Assembly: GCA_963576565.1 (NCBI GenBank)
Contig: OY755038.1
Coordinates: forward strand, 175,326,907 to 175,390,906
Origin: Aspidapion aeneum
Taxonomy: Eukaryota > Arthropoda > Insecta > Coleoptera > Brentidae
Reading direction: 5' to 3'
Length of the DNA: 64,000 nucleotides
Shown here: positions 11,158 to 20,657 of the stretch, in pieces
Position numbering within the stretch: position 1 is the first letter of the stretch
Layout: the number at the start of each line of letters is the position of its first letter
Notes under the pieces: generated by a model
What the model was told of the DNA's origin: nothing
The model's database searches: none
The model's input: only the letters and a program-made list of their open reading frames with translations
Program-made: the position numbers and the translations under genes

Positions 11158-13960
11158 TTACTTGAGCCGCCTCGGCCGTAACATTATTTTTATTTTTTTT
11201 TTATTCCGTCCCTAGCACCCCTAGTGTATCGCGCTCGAATTTTGACGCTTACTCGGGAACGCTTCGACGTAGAAGGATGAAATTTGGCGCACTGATTAAG
11301 AACTTACGGGAGACCAAAAATGTCGATTTTGGGTCAAATCGGAAAATTTCAAGTAGGGGAAATAGGGGAAAAACCGTCAAAAAGTGACTTTTTTTGATGT
11401 ACCTCCGTTGGCACACCATAAGTGTCCAGGGGATTATTCTAGAAACTTGAAATTTTGCACAAGTGTACTCTTATGTGTGGTCAGGAAGCCTATTGTTTTT
11501 CAGCCAGATCGGAAAAAGTCAAGTGCCCCATTTTGGGGCTCTTCTGAATCCCTGCAGTGACGCATTTTCACTGTACAATAAAATTGGTCAGAATTTCACT
11601 GTTTATTTGCCGTTTTTTAAAATATATCTGGTCATTACTCCCAAACTGTTTAATGGATTTTAACCAAATTTTAAACATTTGCGGACCTAAGGGAGTGTTC
11701 GGTAACCGTATAGTTGGTTTTTAAAATTAGTTTTTGGTTTTTGAGTTTTGAGGATTTTTCAAAAACTATGCAAGGTTTTTGCAGTCAAAAATACTGAATC
11801 GAGAAATTTTTTTGCCCTTACACTTTTTGACAGTTCTCGAACTGCTATCTTTTAAAGAAAATACCAAAATATTTTTTAAAAAAAGTTCGACTTTTCTAAG
11901 TTGTACCGTTTTTGAGTTTGAAAAATAATTACTAAAAAACACGCAAAAATCACAACGGGAAATAACACGCATTAACACGCATTTTTACAAAAATCGCGAT
12001 ATCTTTAAAACAGTAGGTCCGAATTGGACAAAAATTTCACTACTCACTTCGCCGAACCTTTCTACATAAAACTTTATTTATAGTTTTAACCTTAATGTAG
12101 AGGGCGCTGGTGTAGGGCACTTAACATTTATCAAAACGGTCCAAAATTAATAAAAATCTTATAAAATTAAAGGAATTTGCAAATATTTTTTGAAATATAA
12201 TTCCAATAATAATAGGATTAATTTCATGTTAAAGAAGAGACAAAAATCTATAAAATGACATATGTCATTTTTAAGTTATGACAAAATTTTAGTTTCTAGG
12301 TTTATTTTTTGATCAAATACCGCGAAAAATATTTGTAAAACGTCAACGAATTAGAATCTTATACACAAATTAGTTGAAATTAAAACTTTTTTTGATGCAT
12401 TGGGTCTGTAGCATGAGAGGAGCCGGAGCTACAATTCGTTTCATTATAAAATAAATTATCTTGGACCGATAGTTTTTGATATTTATCCCAAAATATTTAA
12501 AAAGCTCAATAAATTTCATGTATTTTTATTTAAAAAATTACGATATCTTCAAAACCATACGTCAGATTTTGACGGAAGTTACACCATTCGCTTACTCGAA
12601 CCTTTTTACATAGTAATCACTCAACAGTTTTATCATTTTTATAGAGCGCGCTTAACAAAGTAACCAAAATTAAAAATTGTCGGTTCATAGATAAGAAATT
12701 CAACACACACACACACACATTTAACTATAGTATAGTATACTTTCATTTTAAAGAGCGGAATAAAATTTGCTTTAAAATGTCATTTTTAAGTCAGTGTCTA
12801 TTTAATTCTTCCTAGGTTAATTCTTTGGATTATATATTAGGCAGAGGATGTTTGGCAAAAACGAATATTAGTATTTTACACGCCAAATTCAAAGGATAAA
12901 AGTGACATTAATATTTTTTTAAAGCAATAAGTTTTTAGCATGAGGGGAGCGAGAGCTACATACTTTAGCGATAAAAAGGCACTTTAATTAAATTACATTA
13001 TTATTAAAGTCCAGTGATAATAACAATAGTTGTAAGGGGTTGGCAAAGGCAAATAATGAGTAGTTATTAAATGAATTACACTTAGTTGACTAATTAACAT
13101 TTTATTTTTGAATCAAATATTTAAAAAAAAACAAAAATTTTTCGTGGCTAAACGTATATAAAAAGGTTTTGTTTCTCTTGTATTATTCCATGAGCATAGT
13201 TTCTTTTGTATTCGGTAGATGTCGCCACTTGTGCTTAAAGCATACCGTATTGCAGGCATTATTTTTCATTTCTCTTATCAATATCGTAAGATGAAATTTA
13301 TATACCGTCTCTCCAACTTTACAAAGGTGTTACATTGACCATGCACGGTTCTGAAGGGTTCCTTAAGCACGAAACAGTTAACTGTCACCACTTAATGGGT
13401 GGCCATTAGATCTTCAACCCCCGTGGGTGTACAGCATTCGAGCTGCCCACGGAAAAACACAAGAGGAACAAAACCTTTCTACACCCGATTATCCACGAAA
13501 AAATTTTGTTTTCTTTATTCACTGGTACCAAACTTTACGTTTTAAATATATTTCGCAAAACATTTAAAAAAACTTTTCGAAACTAGTAAAAACCTTTAAT
13601 TTTAAAATGTTTATTGGAGAACTTGGCTATACTTTTATCTCAATTATTATATAGATTTCTCTTAGTTTCTGTCAGTCTGTCAAATCACAGCTCTCTAGCG
13701 TTTCTGGAAGTTGGTAATGTTACTTTTACATAACTTTACATGTATAGGGAAGGGGAGTAAATTATAATTTCGGGTTTTTTATTTTTTCCTATAGTTTTGT
13801 CATAGTTCCTATCAGTCTGCAAGGCATCTTTTTAGACTATATTGTGTATCCATTTGGATACGCAGTCCTTCAGATTGGATACCCAGTAAACAGGAAATGG
13901 ATACCTACTTTTGGGCCTTGGCCTTTTATAAAATATAATTAAAATATGATACCTAAAATA
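11158..13960. other. interior of copy A, non-coding
   Basis: Highly similar to 20727-24778 of copy B apart from the insertion there. Short frames such as the one near 11463 occur in both copies but show no family resemblance and I do not consider them genes. It holds a (CA)n run near 12701-12719 and two copies of the GTAGCATGAG..GCTAC hairpin word (12408-12432 and about 12936). Confidence 0.6.
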
Positions 13961-14478
13961 CAGGGTGTAATTTAAATGATGAACCAATCTTTAAGAGATG
14001 GTGCGGAAGGTCCAAAGCAGACAAAAAGTTCAAATAACTTTTTGCCAAGTTATAGTATTTTTTAAGTTTGGAAAGTAGGGAAAAACGATGAATATTAAAA
14101 TATCAAATTGAACAACGTTGCGTTTTTCCAAGAAAATATAGATAGGTTAAGGATACAGTGAGGCCAAATAATCTTTGGAATACGTATAAATTTCTCAATT
14201 CTTTTAAGAATTAATATTTTTTTGAGCTATTAAATTTACACAAAAGAAATTGAAATAGATTTTTGTACATGTCTAAAGGACCCTTAAAACAAATATAAAA
14301 TAATAATATTAGCACTATATTTTAACGATTTTTGGTAATAATTTTAAGTCTATCTATCTATCTATTTAGCTTTCTTCGATCCATCTTTGGACATAGGCCT
14401 CCCCCAATATCTTCCACACTTCTCTGTCTGTCGCCCTGTTCATCCATCTAGTCCCTGCATGTCTCTTCAAATTGTCCG

Positions 14479-16600
14479 CTATCTCATTTGGGGTCTTCCC
14501 CTACTTCTTTTATTTTGCCAAGGTCTCCAGTCTATAATGCATTTGTTCCATCGATTGTCTTTCCGTTTGATATTTTGACTAGCAAATTTCCATTTTAATT
14601 TTGCTACCTCTCCTCTGACATCCCTTACTTTTGTTTTATTTCTTATCCATTCATTCCTTTTTCTATCTGTTAGCTTTACATGTAACATTTGTCTTTCCAT
14701 GGATCTTTGGGCTTTTGTTACCTTATCCATGTTTGATTTTGTAAGCGTCCAGGTCTGGGATCCATATGTGAGCACAGGAAGAATACATTGGTCATACACT
14801 TTCGTTTTAAGGTACTGAGGATATTTTTTATTTTTTATTATGTAGCTTAATTTACCGAATGCTGCCCAGGCCAATCTTACTCGTCTCTTGATTTCAGCTG
14901 TTTGGTTTTCTTTTTTTAGTTTAATAATTTGTCTCAGATATATATTCATCTACTTGTTCTATTTTTTCTTGGTTTATTCTGGTGATATCTTCATCTGTGT
15001 TTGTTATGATTTTAGTTTTAGTGTAGTTCATACTCAAGCCTATATTTTTAGCTGCTGTATCCAGTTCTCCAGCATTTTTATAAGTTCCTCTTACCTGTTA
15101 TTAAGGCAATATCGTCAGCATATCTTAGGTGGTTCAAGTATTGTCCGCTTACTTTGATGCCTATTTCTTCCTAGTCTAAGTTTTTAAAAACATCTTCTAG
15201 GGCCTGGTTAAATAGTTTAGGGGATACTGTGTCATCCTGTCTGACACCTTTTCTTATGCGGATTGGCTTGGTCCCTTCGTGGATTTTGATTGATGTTGTT
15301 GCTTCGCTATATATATTGGCTATTAAATCGGTGTATCTGTGATATATTCGGCTATTAATTAAAGATGCTTTGACTGCCCAGTGCTCAATACTATCAAAAG
15401 CTTTTTCAAAGTCTATAAACGCAATATAGAGTAAAATGTTGTATTCGTTGGCTCGCTCTATTAGAATTTTCGTTGTTAGCAGGTGGTCAACTGTATTGAA
15501 ACCCTTTCTGAAGCCTGCTTGTTCTTTTGATTGATATCCGTCAATTTTTGTTGTTAGTCTATCTTTTAATATTTTCGTGAAAAGCTTATAAATTACATTG
15601 GGGAGTGTTATAGGTCGATAGTTTTTTAGGTCTGCCCTATCGCCTTTCTTGTGTAGAATAATGGTTACTGATTCTTTCCAGTTGTTTGGGATTATTTTTT
15701 CTTTTAGAATTTTATTGAGGAGAATATGGAGGTTATTAACTACAGTTTTACCACCGTACTTTAGCATTTCTGCCGTTACTCCGTCTTTTCCAGGTGATTT
15801 GTTATTTTTCATTTTCTTTAATGCTCTCTTTATTTCCGTTTTGCTTATTTCGAGTTGTAATTCTGAGTTTATGTTCTTTATTTTTGTTTGGAGTTTCTTT
15901 ATGGTTTCTCGCGATGGTTCCCTTTTTGTTTGGTATAATTTTGTATAGAATAGCTGTGTGATATTTATAATATAGACATGGGCGCACCCAGCTAGCTTAA
16001 TATTCGATATCATGAGGCTTCGCCCCCCCCCCCAAGAGGCCTCGCCCCCCCCCAAGACATATTCCTGGGTGCGCCACTGATATAGATAATATATAGAGTC
16101 GGTCTTAGACATTTCATATTCCTGTTATTTTCTATAACTCTTTCAATTTTTATTTCTTGGCTCTTTCTTTTATTTTCTTTTATCATTTTTCTTATAGTTT
16201 TATTTATTTCTGTGTATTCTATCGATGTTCTCTTTCCTCCTTTCTCCAGGTTCCGCCTTTTTTCGATGAGTTTCTTTATCTCTTCTGATATAAAATTTTC
16301 TCTCTTTTCACCCTTTTGTGCCACATCTTTTCCGACTTGGGTCATAGTTCTTATTAGCGTATCATTTATTTCATCTATATTTTCGTTTTCGCATTAAGTT
16401 TTGGGTTAGCTGTTCATTTAGCATTTCTTTGTATATGGCTTTATTTTCTGTAAGTTTACTCATGTCAAGTTGTTTATTTTTATTGTTAATTTTCCTTTCT
16501 GACCATCCTGTGATCACTGCCTGTTGTAAAGCTATTTAGGACTGTTACATCTCTAACGATGCTTTTTCAGTAGTCAGGCTGAGCCATGTCCACTTTCGTT
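14479..16600 (-). pseudogene. RTE-like endonuclease-reverse transcriptase, copy A (broken)
   Basis: The minus strand reads, in order, the end of the endonuclease; a basic linker (16080-16345, 'ENFISEEIKKLIEKRRN'); the RT core (15174-15960, 'NNKSPGKDGVTAEMLKYGG', 'NYRPITLPNVIYKLF', 'AFIDFEKAFDSI', 'GVRQDDTVSPKLFN'); and a C-terminal domain (14479-14949, 'CILPVLTYGSQTWTLTK'). The family reverse-transcribes its RNA at the nicked target. Damage includes a stop at 15171-15173 after 'VFKNLD', small deletions around the YADD region (15060-15130), a one-base frame change before 'MNIYLRQII' that copy B shares, and a hAT MITE inserted upstream of the RT core. Confidence 0.85.
15978..16079. mobile_element. 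102-bp hAT-type MITE inside LINE copy A
   Basis: It is bounded by GGGCGCACCCAG and CTGGGTGCGCCACTG, which are inverted repeats, with near-identical 8-bp flanks ATATAGAC (15970-15977) and ATATAGAT (16080-16087). The interior holds two C-rich runs. The orthologous insertion is at 26783-26864 in copy B. Confidence 0.75.
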
Positions 16601-16979
16601 GCGGTTTCTTCCTATATTAATTAATTAATAATTAATTGCATACATGTCTTTCCTCTAGATAGTTCATTAAGGTTGTGCCCCTGCCATTCCTTTCGCCTTA
16701 TCCAAAATCCCCTATTTTGGATATTAGTTTTGAGTATTTCTATTTATTTTCAAATAATTTTACCATTTAATTATTACCCTTATTGTCATGCATAATTTCA
16801 GTAAATGTCGATTTTCTGTTATGGTTTTTAAGGAAGTTATAACAAAAAATAAAATAATAGCTGTTAAGTTTGGCACCCTTTATCTAAAAACAAAGAAGTA
16901 TAATGCAAAATATAATAAGAAAAAGTCCTTCTTTTGATCTTTTCTACCACCTATTAAAGTTTGCTATTATTACATCCTG

Positions 16980-18227
16980 ATATTATGTTAAATGTTTGTA
17001 TGTTATGGTAAGAATTTTAAGATATTTGAAAGTATCAATTTGGTCTGAAAAAAAAACCATTTATAAAAGTGAGCGCTTTTCAAATATACCTGGAGGGCAA
17101 AAAAACCCGACAAAATGTTTTTCGTTATATCTCTCCAACTATAACACCAATTTTACCAAAGCAAAGAGTAGATGGCAGGGATTGATTGATCGAACATTAT
17201 GTCGGAAATGTTGGATATTTTTTTGTTTGTAAGAAAACTCTATCTTTGTTAATCACAACGAGATAGAAATCGTTAAAAACGATTTCGGTCCCTAAAAATT
17301 GATTTTTGCTTCAACTATATTGTTTTACAGGTTGTAACGATTGTCTTCTAAATCCTGTCTGTATTAATTTCCTTATAAATAAATTTTTGCCGAACCGATT
17401 TTAATAAAATATAAAGTGGAACAGATTGATTGCTTTTAAAAGATCACTATTAAAATTTGCCGTCATTGTAAAATCCAAAATGGCGGTCATAAAAACTTTA
17501 ATTTTTAAAAAGGCTGTTTATTCTTATATTTTTTGAAAATTTTTTGATTTTTTTCGGAAAAGTTTTACAGATTATGCGATTGCCTTTCTATGTGCATTCA
17601 TTTCCTCATAAATTCATTATTACTAAACTGACAATAAAATAAAAAGCATCATGGTGAAATTCTCCGCCAACTCAAAATAAATCCTCGCAACATACAAAGG
17701 AGTGATCCTTTCAAGAAGGACAAATTTGACTTTTTTTCCAACATCTTGGATTTAAAATTGACGAAAAATTTCAATAGTTTTGTTCAAAGAGCAATATTTC
17801 TTTTTTTATTATTGAAATCGGTTCAGTGAATTTATAAATAAATTATTGCAGACAGAAGTTAAAGCAACAGTTGGAATAACAATTATTATTTAAAGAACCA
17901 CTAAACGGATTTTATAGATTTTATAGAATAAAATATTAATGAATTTATGAGGATATGATACTTGATCAAGTATCAAGGAAAATATGTAATTTTTTGAGAC
18001 CGTGAGTCTGTCGCATGAGCAAAGCGAGAGTTACACATTTTAGGGATGAAAAATTCCCTTTTTAATAACTGTGTATGAGTTCGATATTAACTTAAATTAA
18101 TGCTGGTAAATTAAATTTGCAAAGCGAATTATTGACAAAAGTAAATTCTTGGTTTGAAACTTGTAGACAATGATTTTGTTTCCAATCCCCCAAATGTTGT
18201 TGTACGATATCAATAGAAATACTGTTA
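16980..18227. other. interior of copy A, non-coding
   Basis: 16980-17560 has no counterpart in copy B, where it was deleted together with the LINE 5' end. 17561-18227 matches 27035-27873 of copy B. The hairpin word recurs near 18007. No coding sequence was recognised. Confidence 0.55.
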
Positions 18228-18245
18228 TAGTTATTTACCTAACAA

Positions 18246-18342
18246 GTGCGGAAAGTGATACTTTTCCGCACGCGACGGAAGTTGCACGAACGACGCGGAG
18301 CGGAGTTCGGGCAACCGTCAAGGGCGGAAAAGACATTTTCCG
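18246..18342. repeat. left outer foldback with two GTGCGGAAA palindromes
   Basis: A palindrome at 18246-18271 and a related core at 18323-18342 sit inside a larger foldback whose 9-bp arms TACCTAACA (18236-18244) and TGTTAGGTA (18347-18355) pair perfectly. This forms the left end of the Crypton-like element. Confidence 0.8.
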
Positions 18343-18522
18343 CAAGTGTTAGGTACAACATTTTTCCTATGAACGTGGAAATCGTCAGTTTTTTAGGAAA
18401 AAAATAGTTTTTATCGGACAATTTTTTGGTCTTTTAGGTTAGAACACGCCAAGCACAAAGAATAAGGAATGAAATTGATGCATTCTTCTTTAATAACTTA
18501 AAAATAAAGTTATAAAAAATGA

Positions 18523-18574
18523 GTGCGGAAAAGTTACTTTTCCGCACTAGTGCGGCAAAGTTACTTTTCCGCAC
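18523..18574. repeat. left inner pair of palindromes
   Basis: Two 25-bp palindromes (18523-18547 and 18550-18574) with arms GTGCGGAAAAGT (the second has GTGCGGCAAAGT) are separated by TA. They lie about 115 bp downstream of the recombinase stop codon. Confidence 0.9.
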
Positions 18575-18691
18575 TCAAAACTATTTTATGTAATTTTGCA
18601 TAAAATTAAATAAGAAACTAAAGATTTGTTAATATTTTCTTTATTTTTTAAAATAATAACAGAAAAATCGGAAAACTTTAAACTAATTTTA

Positions 18692-19882
18692 CTATTTACT
18701 ATAAAAATTAAAATTGAAGCTACAATTTGTAGCGCATTGCAGATTCACTGCTGAGTCAGCTCCTTTTAAATGTGCTTTCATTTCACTGGCGTTTATAATT
18801 TGGCCCGTTTTTGAAGTAAAAATATGAGATTCCTGGATTTCCATGGATTTTACGACACTGGAACTTTCTTCTTGGCCTTGATAAATAATGGAAGATGGTG
18901 CCTCACTTTCAATGTGATCTAGCTGCAGATTCTGATACATGTTGTTTAATGGTTTTTTTGATAAAATGTTTTCTGCAATTTTTTTCTTATTTTGTAGGGA
19001 ATGCTCTATATAGGATTCCGCCACAGAAGTGGACTTCCAGCCCCCATGCCTTTTAATATTTGTGATATTGCTTCCTGCGTCAGCTAGCATTGTGGCCGAT
19101 GATCGTCTAAAGCAATGGCCGGTGTACATTTCAGGATTTTTGAGGCCCAGATATCCTGCAATGTTACTTGGCATTTTTCCAAACGTATTAATGCCGACGC
19201 ATTGATTACCGCACTTTCCAGCTTTGTAGTTTAGGAAAAAACGATTTGTGGTGCAGTTTAAAGGACGTAACGACTTGTATTTTTTATATAAAGCGATGTA
19301 GCTGTCTTCGCAAACCACAAATTTTCTACATACCTTTGTTTTAGTATCTGGTATGGTAATCAAGAGAATGTCGTCTTTTTCTTCAATGTTGTCGATGGTT
19401 AGTTTCGTTAGTTCTTCCCTGCGACACGCCCCAGCTACGCCGAAGATGGTGGCAACTTTCATCATGAGATAAACCGAGTCTGGCGCTTGGGTCAAAAATT
19501 TTTCCGTGTCCTCCTTTTCAAATATTCTGGATTTTTTTGGTTTAAAGCCTTCATTTTTGCGTTTTAGAAAGGCTGTCAATTTACAAAAATTTTTAAGATC
19601 GATGTTATGTTTGACTTTAAGGACCATTTTAACCATGGAATACTTGGACCATAAAGTAGAAGGAGAGAGTTTCTTCGATAAATAATAAAAATAGGCCAAT
19701 ATTACCTCCTCTTTTGAAGCAGCCACTGCTAAGGTCATACTCTTGCTTTTACACCATGATTCTAAAGCTTCGTATTCTTTGTTGTATCTTGGCGAAGATT
19801 TCTCGGGTATCAACGATAGTGTGGCCGCATTTGCTGCCTCCAAAATCTCCTGGGGCGTTTCCTGTTCGGAATCTGAGTCCAT
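18692..19882 (-). CDS. tyrosine recombinase of Crypton-like element
   Basis: A 396-residue open frame with no stop. It would cut and rejoin DNA through a covalent tyrosine-DNA link to integrate or excise its element. Residues 15-110 look like the SAM-like core-binding domain ('YNKEYEALESWCKSKS', 'SPSTLWSKYSMVK'). Catalytic residues fit the family pattern: R154 in 'GACRREEL', a lysine in 'DTKTKVCRK', H256 and R259 in 'HCFRRSSATML', H279/W282 in 'RHGGWKS' and the nucleophile Y291 in 'ESYIEHS'. The C-terminal tail of about 90 residues has no recognised domain. The ATG at 19882 gives an acidic N-terminus and is the only good start. All catalytic residues are kept, so the enzyme may be functional. 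It is distinct from DIRS elements because no RT accompanies it. Confidence 0.88.
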   Translation of the reverse strand: MDSDSEQETPQEILEAANAATLSLIPEKSSPRYNKEYEALESWCKSKSMTLAVAASKEEVILAYFYYLSKKLSPSTLWSKYSMVKMVLKVKHNIDLKNFCKLTAFLKRKNEGFKPKKSRIFEKEDTEKFLTQAPDSVYLMMKVATIFGVAGACRREELTKLTIDNIEEKDDILLITIPDTKTKVCRKFVVCEDSYIALYKKYKSLRPLNCTTNRFFLNYKAGKCGNQCVGINTFGKMPSNIAGYLGLKNPEMYTGHCFRRSSATMLADAGSNITNIKRHGGWKSTSVAESYIEHSLQNKKKIAENILSKKPLNNMYQNLQLDHIESEAPSSIIYQGQEESSSVVKSMEIQESHIFTSKTGQIINASEMKAHLKGADSAVNLQCATNCSFNFNFYSK

Positions 19883-20251
19883 TGGGTCAAAAATAGTGGA
19901 TAATATTATACTATAACGACGCTGCAGCTCAAAAAGCTATCAAACCGTTTGTTTGTATTTTAATTTGTTGCTATGGTATCTAAACAGTGATGCTATACTT
20001 ACTCATAGCCACCTTAAAAATAATGACATCTACATGTTGGGTGTCAGTTCTGTTATTCTGTTAATAGAGTGCTTGACAAAGTAAAAAACTGTCATTAATA
20101 AAGGCAGCTTCTAAAAAACTTTGCTTATTAATAGAGTACCTATGAGAAACAATAGTAATACTCACATAATAAATATTGCAAAAAACTGTTTACTGTTATT
20201 GCAGTTCCATATTTTCATTAAAACTCATGTAAAAACAAAATTCAAGGGGCA

Positions 20252-20365
20252 GTGCGGAAAAGTAACTTTTCCGCACTAGTGCGGCAAAGTAACTTTTCCG
20301 CACTAGTGCGGAAAAGTGCTACTTCCCGCACGCAAAATAGTGCGGAAAAGTACACTTTTCCGCAC
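20252..20365. repeat. right cluster of four palindromes
   Basis: Palindromes at 20252-20276, 20279-20303, 20306-20331 and 20340-20365 share 12-bp arms GTGCGGAAAAGT and differ mainly in the 1-2 central bases (T, A, GC/TA-like, AC). The first three are spaced by TA, as in the left cluster. They form the right end of the Crypton-like element. Confidence 0.9.
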
Positions 20366-20462
20366 GCGAGTAAGAAAAACATATTTTTATAAATAATTAA
20401 ACACAAAATCTCGCCGCAGCGAAAATCAATGCTGCAACAGTTTTAAAAGTGTTGGATGTAAA

Positions 20463-20657
20463 AAATTTGCGAAGCAAATGTGTTAATGAACTAATTTGCA
20501 AAGCAAATTTTTCTCAACACAAATTTGCGAAGCAAATTTGTTAATAAACTAATTTGCAAAGCAAATTTTTCTCAGCACAAATTTGCGAAGCAAATTTGTT
20601 AATAAACTAATTTGCGAAGCAAATTTTTTTCAACACAAATTTGCGAAGCAAATTTGT
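20463..20657. repeat. array of AATTTGCGAAGCAAATT palindromes, copy A
   Basis: About seven copies of an imperfect palindrome (arms AATTTGC / GCAAATT around GAA or AAA) alternate with spacers such as GTTAATAAACTA and TTCTCAACAC. The array lies just inside the right terminal hairpin of the unit. Copy B has the same array with fewer units. Confidence 0.9.

Larger units (their letters stand above)
14347..16753 (-). mobile_element. 5'-truncated RTE-like LINE, copy A
   Basis: A non-LTR retrotransposon on the minus strand. Its 3' end is a short (TAGA)n tail (TCTA repeats at 14349-14366), characteristic of RTE-type elements. The 5' end is truncated inside the endonuclease domain: near 16500-16600 the minus strand still reads 'GSDHR'-type residues from the end of that domain. 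Flanking 9-bp direct repeats ATAATTTTA mark the insertion into the mariner-like MITE. The same insertion is present in copy B, so it predates the tandem duplication. Confidence 0.85.
13961..16979. mobile_element. mariner-like MITE interrupted by an RTE LINE (copy A)
   Basis: The left end CAGGGTGTAATTTAAATGAT after TA matches the complete element at 50682-51370. The right half (16754-16979) also matches the interior of that element ('aaggaagttataa', 'cttcttttga') and ends in a decayed TTACATCCTG. The LINE sits between, bounded by the 9-bp duplication ATAATTTTA (14338-14346 and 16754-16762). The MITE is non-coding. Confidence 0.75.
18228..20377 (-). mobile_element. tyrosine-recombinase (Crypton-like) mobile element
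   Basis: This 2.15-kb insertion is present in copy A and cleanly absent from copy B, where the flanks meet at 27873/27874 (ACTGTTA|AACAT). It holds one gene for a tyrosine recombinase on the minus strand. Near both ends are clusters of a palindrome with arms GTGCGGAAAAGT: 18246-18342 and 18523-18574 on the left, 20252-20365 on the right. The outermost palindromes are direct repeats of one another, both followed by GCGA. There is no RT, no DDE transposase and no long terminal inverted repeat, as expected of Crypton elements, which move by circular intermediates and site-specific recombination. Assignment to the insect Crypton group is an inference from the protein and structure. Confidence 0.72.

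Noticed and set aside
11463..11663. Small conserved ORF present in both composite copies (also 21035-21235)
   Set aside because: Similarity only reflects the duplication. Composition is that of chance translation, and there is no motif or start context supporting a gene.
16021..16055. C-rich runs as a G-quadruplex regulatory element
   Set aside because: They belong to the core of a short hAT MITE and vary in length between copies; there is no evidence of a regulatory role.
20463..20657. CRISPR-like array of short palindromic repeats
   Set aside because: Spacers are themselves repeated, there are no cas genes, and the context is an insect transposable element.
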